This document shows, piece by piece, positions 53,565 through 63,452 of a stretch of 64,000 nucleotides of DNA (its first letter is position 1; every line of letters begins with the position of its first letter). Both the position numbers and the translations under genes were made by a program. Location: the NCBI GenBank assembly GCA_009733715.1, contig WMKJ01000054.1, positions 27,140 to 91,139 on the forward strand. The letters are read 5' to 3'. Below the pieces are notes generated by a model. It ran no database searches, was not told the DNA's origin, and saw only the letters and a program-made list of their open reading frames with translations. Source of the DNA: Herpomyces periplanetae (taxonomy: Eukaryota; Ascomycota; Laboulbeniomycetes; Herpomycetales; Herpomycetaceae).

Positions 53565-54303
53565 GAACGCGACAGTTCAAGATGGTAGTGATGAGGGTAG
53601 ATTAATGAAACACTTTAGTGATTTAACAGGTTTCAATGACTGAGTCGCGTATTAACGGGTAGATTTGCCCGTTAGTATAGGCAGTGGTATGTCGGGACGG
53701 AGAGGGGAAATAGTCGCTCAGAAGAGAAACTAGGATGAGCTAACGCGATGACAAGTGGACAAACTAGGGGTTGTGGACGAAAAGGTGCAGTGAAAGTTTT
53801 GAGTCGTTTTAACCGACAGTATAGTGATACTGAACTATTCCAAGAGTATACAGTTATCTGATGATTATTTGTATAAGCTGAGATGGATAATCGGCCGACA
53901 AGGAAGCGATGTGATAGCGTGTGGGTTCACTAGAACTTTCAGGGAATTTGCTTAACGTATACCTATTGGTTAAAGTAGCTGGGATACGTAAGATGATGAA
54001 GCCATTTCACGGGTTCGGATCTGATATCTAGTTAGTGCACGATAGGAAAAGTGAATGCAGAGCGTGTTTTAAGACTCGATAAAAAGTATGTGATGGTGTA
54101 TATGTATGCGCATACGTCAACAGCAAGAGTCGAGGTGATTTTGCTGTACATAAACGAGTCAGAATATACGAAGTTCTCGAAAAGGCGTATGTCAAAATAA
54201 TAGGTAATTCTTCCACGGATGCTTTCAAAGAAATATATTTACCAAGATCATCTTGTTCATCGTCATCGTGGTCCGGTAATTTGATGTTTCGTCGCCATTG
54301 TAA
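53565..54303. other. Intergenic region before the TilS-like gene stop
   Basis: About 740 bp between the SNARE start and the TilS-like stop (both minus strand). It is AT-rich with no supportable gene and no clear regulatory motif. Confidence 0.5.
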
Positions 54304-56268
54304 TTACTTTGCATCGCCGGGGTGCGCCACAGGTGCGCTTCGCCACTCATGCGCCCCAAGGTCGCCACATTTCAGGAACGGCGAAATGGAGAATTCGCAG
54401 GTATCGACGTTACGAAAATTGCAATTCCAGGACAATTTTTTGGCGTGTGCTGCGTCAAAAGGTAGATGGGATGAATGGAATATTTTAAATCGCCATCCAA
54501 GAGATGGTAATCCAAGAACATATTCTTCGCGAGATTTTGGCAATTGAAATATAATCGCAGGTAAGGTCCACCTTAATTTACCAGGGGCACATTGTGCTAG
54601 GGTTCGTTGCAATGAAATCTTTTCGGGCGAGTCCAGCTGTCTATAAAGTCTAGCAAGGTCATCTTCCTCAAGAAACCGTACGTATACTCCGTCCATCAAA
54701 TATTTTATAACGTTTACATCAGAATCATTATTGTGATATAAAATCCGAATCCAAAATCTTCCATCAAACAATCTAAACCGGCCAATTTTATTAACAGTAT
54801 CTAATAACCAAGGGTTTCCCTGTGATGATACCATAGTTTCACGATTCCTTATACGCTCCCTACGATTTATATGCTCCCGAGAGATTTGCCATAGCGTAAT
54901 GGAATGATTTGTTGGTGTATAGTTAGCGTTAGTCGGGCGAATTGGGCTTGACAATGGCTTAAAGATGACGCCGGCTAGGTTAAACGGTTTACACTCTGTA
55001 CTATCAAATATACGTTTAACAGCGGGCATAATGGTAGGAACGTCTAATTTAGCCAACGGGGTTACGGTAAATATTAATGAACGTAACATGTACGCCAACT
55101 TTTCGTAAGCGGGAACGCTAATATTTTCGAGCAAAAAAGGCTCATGATGCATTTCATGCCAACACGTAAGTGGAAATTTAACGGTTAATACGCCAGAACG
55201 TGTATCCAGGTTTAGTATGGAGCATTGAGACAGCATTTGACGAGCAAAGGTTTGTAGTATAGCATAACGGTCGACCGCATACTTCCGTATAGCATGTAAA
55301 TTAGGAGTAGTGAGGGCTACAGGTAGTATTCTTGCACGAGTATGAGAATCAACAGATGCGAGTAACCAGCGACAAGTATTTCGCACGGTCAGAGTAACCA
55401 TAGCGTTAGTCGAATCTTCCGTGTAACGTAAACCAACAGCATTGGCGGTATCTCGTAATCGTTGTTTGGAAAACTCAAGTAAGGGCCGACAAACTCGAAT
55501 ACCATTACCCTGCTCAATACCACAGGGTGTTCCCGGGCCAAGAGATAGATCAGTTACGGAACCTCCACTAGCGTGAACTGCGTAGATTCCATGACAGCAC
55601 GGAATGTTGGATATACGCGCCATACCGCGTAGACCAATCCAGGTGGAATTTCTGGCAATTCGCCAGAGAATTTGTTCGGCTTGATCATCACTATGATGAG
55701 CTACACATACGTATTCATACGCCAAATCACGACACAAACGTCCCAAAGCTTGATAGCGCAAATTTCGTGCTACACTTTCAAAATTATCATCCTTGACGTT
55801 ACGCTTGCATGCTAGTTCATTCAATCTGTATACCGTACACGGTATACTATACTGTCGTGTTACATAGTCGTGTACCCATGCCGCTTCTTCAGCACTCTCT
55901 GTGCGTCGTGCATGATCCACAACAATTGCCATGATTCGAGTATGGTGCCATTCCCACAACTCTCGTTTAGCCGTACACATTAAATGTGTTAACACCATGC
56001 TATCCACCCCACCACTTAGAGCAATTGCTGCAAACCCACTCTCCGGTATTAATACCAATAAAATTATCCTTCATACTATTATCAATTTACACTGCACTCG
56101 CAACTTACCAATTGATTGTGGTGGCATGCATTTTTCGTGCGTAAAACATGCCTTGAATGCATCACTAAATTCTTGTACATTAATAGGGCCCGAGTTAATC
56201 GTGTAGAGTCGTTTTCCACTGCCGTACCGTACGCCATAAAATAACCCCGATAACTTTTTCATCACCAT
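54304..56268 (-). CDS. tRNA(Ile)-lysidine synthase-like protein (TilS family)
   Basis: Two exons, complement(56109..56268 then 54304..56027), with an 81-nt intron (GTAAGTT donor, TTTGCAG acceptor), encode about 627 residues. The join gives PPQSIAIALSGGVDSMVLTHL, the ATP-pyrophosphatase PP-loop SGGVDS at about 58-63. Further TilS features are IMAIVVDHARRTES, NFESVARNLRYQAL and VAHHSDDQAEQILWRI. The first 20 residues (MVMKKLSGLFYGVRYGSGK) are basic and hydrophobic, suggesting mitochondrial import. Bacterial TilS converts C34 of tRNA-Ile(CAU) to lysidine; fungal homologues are presumed to modify mitochondrial tRNA-Ile. The C-terminal half (about 300-627) is diverged and longer than in bacteria. 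The gene is divergent from HSP10, with a 415-bp shared promoter. Confidence 0.85.
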
Positions 56269-56683
56269 CAAACAAAACTCTCGCCGATATCACAACAATT
56301 TAAAAATTTCTCTTTCTCGCTCCGCAAACCAATCGCCAATCCAGCGGAAAATTTTATCTCCGACAAGATTCTCGAAGGTTCTCCGCAGCCAAGCACGTGA
56401 CTGTCGGGTATTTAAGACCGAACGCGGACGGGATGGGGAGGGGCAAAGCCGTTGTGCTTGAACGTTTACGCATCTTTGGGTTAATCTTTTTTGAGGCATA
56501 TTATCATTTTCTCGACGTGTGCGTGCGATTGTACGTTGGATAGTTGCCGTGCTGCAATTGATAATATTTGTGTGGGACAAGGCGTGGGTTGTGGTGAATT
56601 GACGATTGGGAACGCGTTAGGGAGTTGTGTAAGGGCGAGAAGGAAAAATAATTTTGGTAGTGATTATTTTACTTTACGCGTCG
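56269..56683. promoter_or_regulatory. Divergent TilS/HSP10 promoter with a perfect heat-shock element
   Basis: A bidirectional region of 415 bp. At 56369-56381 it contains TTCTCGAAGGTTC, which is TTCnnGAAnnTTC, three inverted NGAAN units and a perfect heat-shock factor site, about 303 bp upstream of the HSP10 ATG. A GCACGTGA site follows at 56393-56400. The placement fits heat-induced HSP10 expression. Binding is inferred. Confidence 0.65.
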
Positions 56684-57088
56684 ATGGCATCGACAATTGT
56701 TAAGTCAATTCGATCGGTAGCTCCGTTGCTAGATCGGGTTTTGGTACAGCGGATTAAGGCTGAAGCTAAGACTTCCACCGGTATCTTTTTACCGGAAAGT
56801 TCCGTCAAAGAACTGCACGAGGCTCGTGTCCTTGCGGTCGGGCCAGGTGGTTTAGATCGAGATGGGAAGCGTGTCCCGTGTTCTGTGAAAGCGGGGGATC
56901 GCGTTCTTGTACCTCAGGTACGATAACATTAAGTTTACCTTTGCACTATTATTATGCGTGCGTACGATACCGTGTGCAGTATGTTAACGTGATAATTTTA
57001 GTATGGTGGAAATCCAATCAAAGTTGGCGGAGAAGAATATTCCTTATTTCGCGATCATGAACTACTGGCAAAGGTTAACGAAAGCTAG
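56684..57088 (+). CDS. HSP10: Mitochondrial co-chaperonin Hsp10
   Basis: Two exons, 56684..56917 and 57002..57088, with an 84-nt intron (GTACGA donor, TTTTAG acceptor) that splits PQ|YGGNP, encode 106 residues. The sequence shows SVAPLLDRVLVQRI, then STGIFLPESSVKE, EARVLAVGPGG, VKAGDRVLVPQ and YGGNPIKVGGEEYSLFRD. This is the full GroES/Hsp10 fold with the mobile loop (KTSTGIFLP). It caps Hsp60 in the mitochondrial matrix. The start is the ATG at 56684; the frame before it has no ATG. Confidence 0.95.
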
Positions 57089-57371
57089 CCTTACTAAGTT
57101 TCTTCGGTTTTCTTGCCTTGGAATAATTTTGGCTATTTATCCAGCGTCTTATTTATTCATAATCTAGTCGATGCTTAATTTGCGTGTAATTTAGCCAATA
57201 CTTATTCGTTTTTCAAAAGTTAATGACACCCAATTCATAAACTCTCAAAAAGTCAAGTATATAATCGTGTGGATGCGCGTTAAGTTGCGCCAATATAGAT
57301 TGATATGTACCCTACCATTGTAAGAACGTCAAAGGGGGAGTTTTACATGCTGGACTAACTATTAATTTAGC

Positions 57372-59552
57372 TTAATATTGACTTTTACCATATGAAGAAT
57401 CGGATCGCGAGTTATGCGAATGGTCATAGTCTGCGGAACCGGAATCACGAAGTTGGTCTCGTGCAGCCGCCTCATAGTATGAGGCGGCCTCACCGGAACC
57501 TGCGTGAGCAGTGGGAGGATATTGGTGTGCCGGGGGGTTAAAGTCATCTAAGTTTGAATCAAAGTTCCCATCCAATCCGGTCCTTCGCTTTGTGATCATG
57601 TTAAAGGGAGAATCGTTAACTTTACCGTGACTAGCCAGATCTACACTCTCGTCATGGCTAGTGTCGGGAGGCCCAGAGCGAGAAAACTGTTGGTAAAATC
57701 CACCAGCAGAGGGAGCATTGGGGTAAGCGCCTACCGAATGAGAGGAATACGGAGGGAATTGGGCGTTAACGGGTTGAGGAACGTAACCAACGGACTGTTG
57801 ACCATACTGTGCAGCATTTTGAAGATGTGGATTGCGGTCACCGGTGTGATTCCTTCCGGTGCGAACGCTGTCAGCAGTTAGTTTTGATACGATGGAACGA
57901 CCATTATCGGGTTGAGAGCGGATCCACTTTTCTACTTCGCCATACATGATATTTTGTATTTCCGACTTAGATGATCGAAGAGCAGGATGATGAAGAACTT
58001 GACAAACTTGAGAAAGGATGGGATTAACGTCCTCAGAAGGGTGTTCCCAGGCATGAACGACAAGTGGTACGATATGTCGAAGGACAGCGGAGGCAACAAG
58101 ACCGGCGGGTTCGTTAAGGATATTGGAAAAGTGATCCTTCGACAGCATGGAATGAGTTGGATCGGTGCACAAGGGATCATTAAATACTTCAAATTGATTC
58201 ATTTCACTTAATCGTACGACAGTAGAAGAGCTGAACTTTAAACTTTTTGAAGCAGCGTCAATTACTGGTCGAACGAAGGGCGCGATTAGGGACATAACGA
58301 ATAAAGTAACCTGTTCGGAAATGGAATCGACAAGCTTCTCAAGGCCGGGGATCTTGGATACGACGGTCATAACCTTCAGCATAACGCGATCGCGAAATAG
58401 CAAGACGGGATAAATTTTGGAAATGACATTTTGAATATCAATGTTGGCTAGATTGTCGGGAATTGAAGGTTTTAACTTTTGAACAAAGTCACCCATACCA
58501 TTACCATTATCACTACCACGATCTAGGGACCGGGATGAGGAAGGCTGGGAGTACATGGACTGAAGTCTTTTAGCTTCGGAGCATAGATCACGAGTTTCTG
58601 GGATTTTTTGAAGGACGTTGAATAGCATATTCATGGTTTGGGAACCTTCAGATGCAGCGTAACCGAGGGAATTATTAAGTTCATCGATTTCACTTTGGTT
58701 AAGGTGATCGTCAGCTTCACCGAGGACAGAGTGAAGAAAGTCAACACCGCCAAAGGTTCCGGTAACAAGAGGGTAGATTGAACGGCCTTGAACGGTAAGT
58801 TCAGTGCGACTACCGACATGAGGGAAGACGGTAGTATAACCCATATCGATAAGAGCTAATTCAGTATAATTTGAATGAGCACCAAAATCTTCAAGACAAT
58901 GGAGGGCTTGACCCAAGCATCTGAGGGCTTCGAAAAGTTCAGCATCACCACCATCACCGGATGTATATCTACGACCGTAATCGATGGAGCGAAGGAGACT
59001 TTTTTTAACATAGTCAGAACTAGTGGCCCAACCACCGGATTCGTTTGAAATGTAATTTTTCATGCCAGTTTGGGGGTCTATTTGAAGTTCAACGTCAAGG
59101 ACGGCGGTGCGTAAACGTGGATCATAACGACGAGCATCATCGCCGTTAGCGTAACCCCGGGGATTATCGATGTGTTCCTCAGGACGGTAGACACCTAAAC
59201 GTTCGTCGGTGACTTCGAATTCACCAGTAGCATAACCGAATGACATGAAAGCGAGGATCCAGACGAGTAGTCGAATAGTATCACTTGGGACATTTTTTAG
59301 GGTTGCAATATCCATAGCTTGAGAATAATCACGAAGCCAGTTGCCAAAGTAAACACGCTTAATCATAAGCGAAGTCCACTTATGATTACGCAGAAAGCGA
59401 GTTTTTCGCAACATATCTTCAATGTCACCATGACGCCAGTTTTTTCCCTCTAGTTTGCTAATGGAAGCAATATTACCTGCACCAAAACCCATGACACTGA
59501 CAAGGCCTGTACCAAAGGCCATGGCGGCCAGGACGAGTTTATCGAGTCTCAT
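57372..59552 (-). CDS. HET-C heterokaryon-incompatibility family protein
   Basis: Single-exon gene of 726 residues from the ATG at 59552. A hydrophobic N-terminus (LVLAAMAFGTGLVSVMGFGAG) is a probable signal peptide. The HET-C core follows: GKNWRHGDIEDMLRK, MIKRVYFGNWLRDYSQAMDIATL, FEVTDERLGVYRPEEHIDNPRGY, the LGQALHCLEDFGAHSNYTELALIDMG segment and VTGTFGGVDFLHSVLGEADDH. In Neurospora and Podospora het-c loci, alleles of this protein trigger cell death when unlike cells fuse. Outside such systems it may have a phospholipase C-like role. The C-terminal 150 residues are Gln/Ser/Gly/Pro-rich. The gene is a member of the family; allelic incompatibility cannot be judged from one sequence. Confidence 0.88.
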   Translation of the reverse strand: MRLDKLVLAAMAFGTGLVSVMGFGAGNIASISKLEGKNWRHGDIEDMLRKTRFLRNHKWTSLMIKRVYFGNWLRDYSQAMDIATLKNVPSDTIRLLVWILAFMSFGYATGEFEVTDERLGVYRPEEHIDNPRGYANGDDARRYDPRLRTAVLDVELQIDPQTGMKNYISNESGGWATSSDYVKKSLLRSIDYGRRYTSGDGGDAELFEALRCLGQALHCLEDFGAHSNYTELALIDMGYTTVFPHVGSRTELTVQGRSIYPLVTGTFGGVDFLHSVLGEADDHLNQSEIDELNNSLGYAASEGSQTMNMLFNVLQKIPETRDLCSEAKRLQSMYSQPSSSRSLDRGSDNGNGMGDFVQKLKPSIPDNLANIDIQNVISKIYPVLLFRDRVMLKVMTVVSKIPGLEKLVDSISEQVTLFVMSLIAPFVRPVIDAASKSLKFSSSTVVRLSEMNQFEVFNDPLCTDPTHSMLSKDHFSNILNEPAGLVASAVLRHIVPLVVHAWEHPSEDVNPILSQVCQVLHHPALRSSKSEIQNIMYGEVEKWIRSQPDNGRSIVSKLTADSVRTGRNHTGDRNPHLQNAAQYGQQSVGYVPQPVNAQFPPYSSHSVGAYPNAPSAGGFYQQFSRSGPPDTSHDESVDLASHGKVNDSPFNMITKRRTGLDGNFDSNLDDFNPPAHQYPPTAHAGSGEAASYYEAAARDQLRDSGSADYDHSHNSRSDSSYGKSQY

Positions 59553-60140
59553 GGTGCGAGCGAGTGTGCGCTATACAGTAGTGATATGACTAGCTGGGAA
59601 ACGGCAACTAGGTGTGGTGGAAGTTGAGTACAAATAGAGTGAGTAGCAGAGAAAACAAAAGCGAGCTTGAGCAAGTGAAGATGATCCAGTGCACGGTAGA
59701 GTTGAGTGGCAGAGTGCAATATAAAAGGCAAAATCCCCAGACCAACCAAACAAGGGCTAACAAGCTACCGCGCCCCCACCGCCACTTGACAATTGCGTAA
59801 CTGCTTTGGCCTACGAACCCAATTTCACACGCACTCCCTCGTTAACTAGATACTGCCTACGTGATGGTACACTCCCCACTAGTGTGACCCGACGAAATTC
59901 GGCCAGTTCGGCCCGGCCCCCCGCCCAATGACGTCACCACCCTACTTCCCCCCAAAACTTCTCCGAACAGGGATCCCTGGTCTAGAATACTTACGTGGCG
60001 CAGCGGCAGTGGCGGTGGCGGTGGCGGTGACGGTGGCAGCAGCTTTAGTCGGAACAGTATTTGTATTTATATCTAAGATTTATCTGGATCTGGGATGCGG
60101 GTCGCATCAACTAAATTTTCCGGCGTATGGCCTTGCGTGT
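59553..60140. promoter_or_regulatory. HET-C upstream region with a CRE palindrome and GGCGGT repeat
   Basis: About 590 bp between the HET-C start and the OLA1 stop. It contains TGACGTCA (59929-59936), the CRE palindrome for ATF/CREB-type bZIPs, about 377 bp upstream of HET-C. It also holds a short GGCGGT-type tandem run (about 60011-60040). No gene is seen. Confidence 0.45.
60011..60040. repeat. GGCGGT tandem repeat
   Basis: About five imperfect copies of the hexamer GGCGGT in non-coding sequence upstream of HET-C. Confidence 0.55.
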
Positions 60141-61756
60141 CTAGGCTTTTGCAGCGCCAGCTTTAATCAACAAAATATCACCATCAGCTACAATATAGTC
60201 TTTGCCCTTTGTCATAACTTTACCCTTGGCTTTCAAAGTTGCTTCATCACCTTCTTCGCGTAGTGAGTCAAAATTGTATACTATGGCCTGTATAAAGGTC
60301 TTTTCAAAATCACCGTGAATCACACCAGCTGCACTGGGTGCTTTGGTTCCACATCGTATCGTCCACTGCCGGACTTCATCCGTTCCGGTTGTAAAAAAGC
60401 TTGCCAAATTCAACGCTTTACGCATGGTCACGATAACTCGCGGCAGGGCGGATTTGGTTTCTAGCGCATTACACTCTTTACTGGCTTCTTCTTCGGTCAT
60501 ATTGGATAAGCGTTCTTCAAATGCCACACTCAAAGGAATTATCGGATCACCTCCTGCATTCTCTTTAACCCATTGGGCTACTTTGGATAAATATTTATCC
60601 CTTTGCCGAATATAATTCTTTTCACTTAGATTGACCAAAAAGACTACGGGCTTCGCTGTAAGTAAAAATAACGGATTAATCACTTCAACCTATCCGGACA
60701 ATTTCCAGTATATCATGTGATTAGCATGTTAAACTTTTCATGGGATGGAAAATTTAATCTGCTGTGGTATCGTCCTTCAGAATATTATGTCTTTACATAT
60801 CACGCTAGACTAGTCTTTAATAAAATAGCCTGCTCTAGCGTATTCAAAGAGCTGGGATTATTTACCAGGCTAACTTTCATTGTTGTGAAATATTGCCTTG
60901 GATAATCATCACTAAGACCAAATACCACGAAATCTCGTAAACTTACCTCCTTGGGCGTCCAGTCACCGTGTCGCACATTTTTACCCGCTTTCAACATTTC
61001 CAAAACTTTTTCAACCGTGACCAATTCTTCCTTAAGCTTTTTCATTTCTAGCGTTTGACCGCCACGTTTTGTCTGTTTTTGCAGATTTTCTCGGGCTTTT
61101 TCCACAAATTCAATATCCTTTAAGCGTAATTCTTCCCCCACAATTTCCAAATCCCGCACAGGATTTACATCACCTTCCACATGGATAATTTCGGCATCAT
61201 CGAAGCATCTAACTACTTGAAATATAGCGTCCACGGCTCGTATATGCGATAGAAAAGCATTTCCCAGTCCTGCCCCTGTTGATGCACCTCGTGTTAAGCC
61301 CGCTATATCATAAATTGTCATATTGGCCGGTACTTGTGATTTTGGCTTGTAATGATCTACTAGCCAATCGAACCGTTCATCCGGTACAATTACTCTTGCT
61401 TCCTCCGGATCGATCGTAGCATAGGGAAAATTCTGCCGTAAAAAAATATCAAGTATATTTCACTTAGCTCACCATGTACCTATTTCAATTTCTTCCCACT
61501 GTAAACCTACCGCTGGATTGCCTAATTTGCAACGTGTAATAGCCTGAAATAATGTTGACTTTCCAACATTTGCCAGACCAACCTATTCGAAACCAATTAA
61601 ATGTTAACAAAAATCCGTGTGTATACTTGCAAGTTTGCTTGACCGGTATTAAAATCATTATCAATTGCCAACAGTATCGCATACAATACCACTTTTTAAA
61701 TTATTTCCTGGCCTTCCTAACCACACCTTCTCCTTAACTTCTTTCTTCGGGCCCAT
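60141..61756 (-). CDS. OLA1: Obg-like ATPase 1 (YchF family)
   Basis: Four exons, complement(61685..61756, 61511..61582, 60947..61432, 60141..60689), encode 392 residues. Introns are 102, 78 and 257 nt. The joins restore KSGI|VGLANVGKS, NPA|NFPYATIDPEEARV and TPKE|VEVINPLFLLT. The G-domain P-loop is GLANVGKST (about 26-34). The switch region reads YDIAGLTRGAS, and the YchF family marker NLSE (in VFLVNLSEKNY) replaces the NKxD of normal GTPases, which is why the family prefers ATP. The TGS domain closes with GTKAPSAAGVIHGDFEKTFIQA. OLA1/YchF proteins act in the translation and oxidative-stress machinery. The third intron contains a TCATGTGA octamer (60713-60720). Confidence 0.93.
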
Positions 61757-62143
61757 TTTAGAATATTTTGAAGTTTTGGTTTATTATGCTTGCCAATCCA
61801 CTCTCAGTCGATCTTAATTAAATTAGCCGGGTTCTGACCCCAAACTTAGCAATTTTTTCCAAATAAATCTGTCACCTTGTTAAACAATCATTAATTTGGT
61901 CACCATCATCATCAACATCATACCATATATGTATACACAGCGCTAAAAATAATAGATTTTCCTAGTTTTGTATCCTGCAAAATCCTTGGACTGATGCGCC
62001 CTGTGAATTCCAGGAAGACGAAAAATATTCCCACGCCTTTTCTAACCGGGGGCCAAAATTATCCTGAAAATAATTTCATCACCAATACTACTGACTAATC
62101 CCTTGCATTAAGAAGTTTCCCAAGTCCCATGCCCCAAACACAG
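61757..62143. other. Intergenic region upstream of OLA1
   Basis: About 390 bp of AT-rich non-coding sequence between the OLA1 start and the uS11m stop (same strand). No motif of note. Confidence 0.5.
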
Positions 62144-62971
62144 TTACAATCTGCGTGGCTTACGTGATCGGGTTCCACCAAACTTTAAGCGAGTTGCGTC
62201 GGAAATGCGGGTGACCCGTTGACGCAGGAATCGACCTTCTTGACCCAGTAAAGCTTTGGTAAAGGCTTCTCTACCTCTACCGTAACCCCGAAATATTATT
62301 TCTACACTCTTAATCTGGTTTAGTAAACTTCTCGTATCAATTTGTTCCATTACCCAAGCTGTTAATCGATACGCTGCATCAAATGATCCTCGATTACCCT
62401 TTTTAAAGCCAATATTTCCCGTCGACACACTAATCAAAGCATCCCGATTAGGCTTAGTCAGCGTCAAATGGGTGTTGTGGCGCGAAGAGAACACGTGAAT
62501 GTGGTAAGGTTCGGGGTATCGGGAGGTAGGAAGGGAAGATGTTGATGGGGAGGACGGGATGATGGTGGTGGTGGTGGTGGTGGAGAGGGGGGAAGAATCG
62601 TGTAAATTTAACGATGTGGTTATGGTTTGTAGTGATTGTAATAATTGGCTTGGACTGGCTTCACCGTCCGCGCTAGTGTTAGCAGTTGTTTCGTTTAATT
62701 TAGCGTGTATAGCATTTTTCTGACGTCGCGCTGCTGCCGCTGCTACACTGCGTGAGGAGGGTTTTTTGAGTACAGAGTCCACAATTATACTTTGTAATTG
62801 TGAATTAGGCGAATTTTTACAATTCCCATTTTCACCTTTCCCTTCATCATCAAATAATGTACGCGTTACCGTATATTCCCGTTTAATCCATTCGCTATAT
62901 CCTTCAATCATTAACGTGGATTTCTTAATTCCTTTAAACCATCCACCCCCGCTTAAGCGTGTCCATATCAT
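62144..62971 (-). CDS. Mitochondrial small ribosomal subunit protein uS11m
   Basis: Single-exon frame of 275 residues, start placed at the first ATG (62971); the upstream frame to an in-frame stop at 63038-63040 has no ATG. The conserved S11 domain is in the last 130 residues: LTLTKPNRDALISVSTGNIGF, KGNRGSFDAAYRLTAWVM, VEIIFRGYGRGREAFTKALLG, and the closing VTRISDATRLKFGG then TRSRKPRRL. The extended N-terminus (Ser/Thr-rich, with Thr/Ile-Pro-Ser runs) is not part of the S11 fold and is longer than in bacteria. uS11m (yeast Mrps18) sits in the platform of the small mitoribosomal subunit. Confidence 0.85.
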   Translation of the reverse strand: MIWTRLSGGGWFKGIKKSTLMIEGYSEWIKREYTVTRTLFDDEGKGENGNCKNSPNSQLQSIIVDSVLKKPSSRSVAAAAARRQKNAIHAKLNETTANTSADGEASPSQLLQSLQTITTSLNLHDSSPLSTTTTTTIIPSSPSTSSLPTSRYPEPYHIHVFSSRHNTHLTLTKPNRDALISVSTGNIGFKKGNRGSFDAAYRLTAWVMEQIDTRSLLNQIKSVEIIFRGYGRGREAFTKALLGQEGRFLRQRVTRISDATRLKFGGTRSRKPRRL

Positions 62972-63452
62972 TTTTATACGTATACGCGCACACCTAGACT
63001 TGTACAAACGTTCACCCCGAATAATATAAAATCCCTTTAACGTGTAAAGACAAAATATTCCCTTGACAATTATGGCAAAATACCCTTATGCTAAACAATT
63101 CATACTCAATCAACCCTAACGACAATTGCACGGTTTTCAGGGAAACCAAAAATCCTCCAAAACCTCGCGGAACACGCCTTCACACCTTAGTCATTCCACG
63201 TTTGCACGTGACATTGCCCACGGGTGCCTTGTACGGGGTGGGAAGGATGAGGTTTACACGTGCGCGCGCACACGTATTATCACGATGGACCTTTTTTAAC
63301 CGTTGAATAGTTTTATGCGCGCGCGCGTAGTGCAAACTCATACGCTTCTACGCTGGTTAACGTTATCCTTTATACACTTTGGTTACACTCGTTTAAAAGT
63401 GTGCAAGTGTTTAATTTTTACTGCTTTAACGCCTACGCAAGCGTATCATGTT
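62972..63452. other. Divergent intergenic region with the left repeat arm
   Basis: About 480 bp between uS11m and the partial + strand gene. The left arm of the 81-bp inverted repeat is at 63008-63088. Z-DNA-prone tracts are at 63255-63276 and 63314-63329, and a GCACGTGA site is at 63204-63211. Confidence 0.6.
63008..63088 (+). repeat. 81-bp inverted repeat, left arm
   Basis: This 81-nt segment is the exact reverse complement of 63920-64000; all 81 positions match. Between the arms is about 830 bp of unrelated sequence. The left arm starts about 36 bp upstream of the uS11m ATG. Confidence 0.95.
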
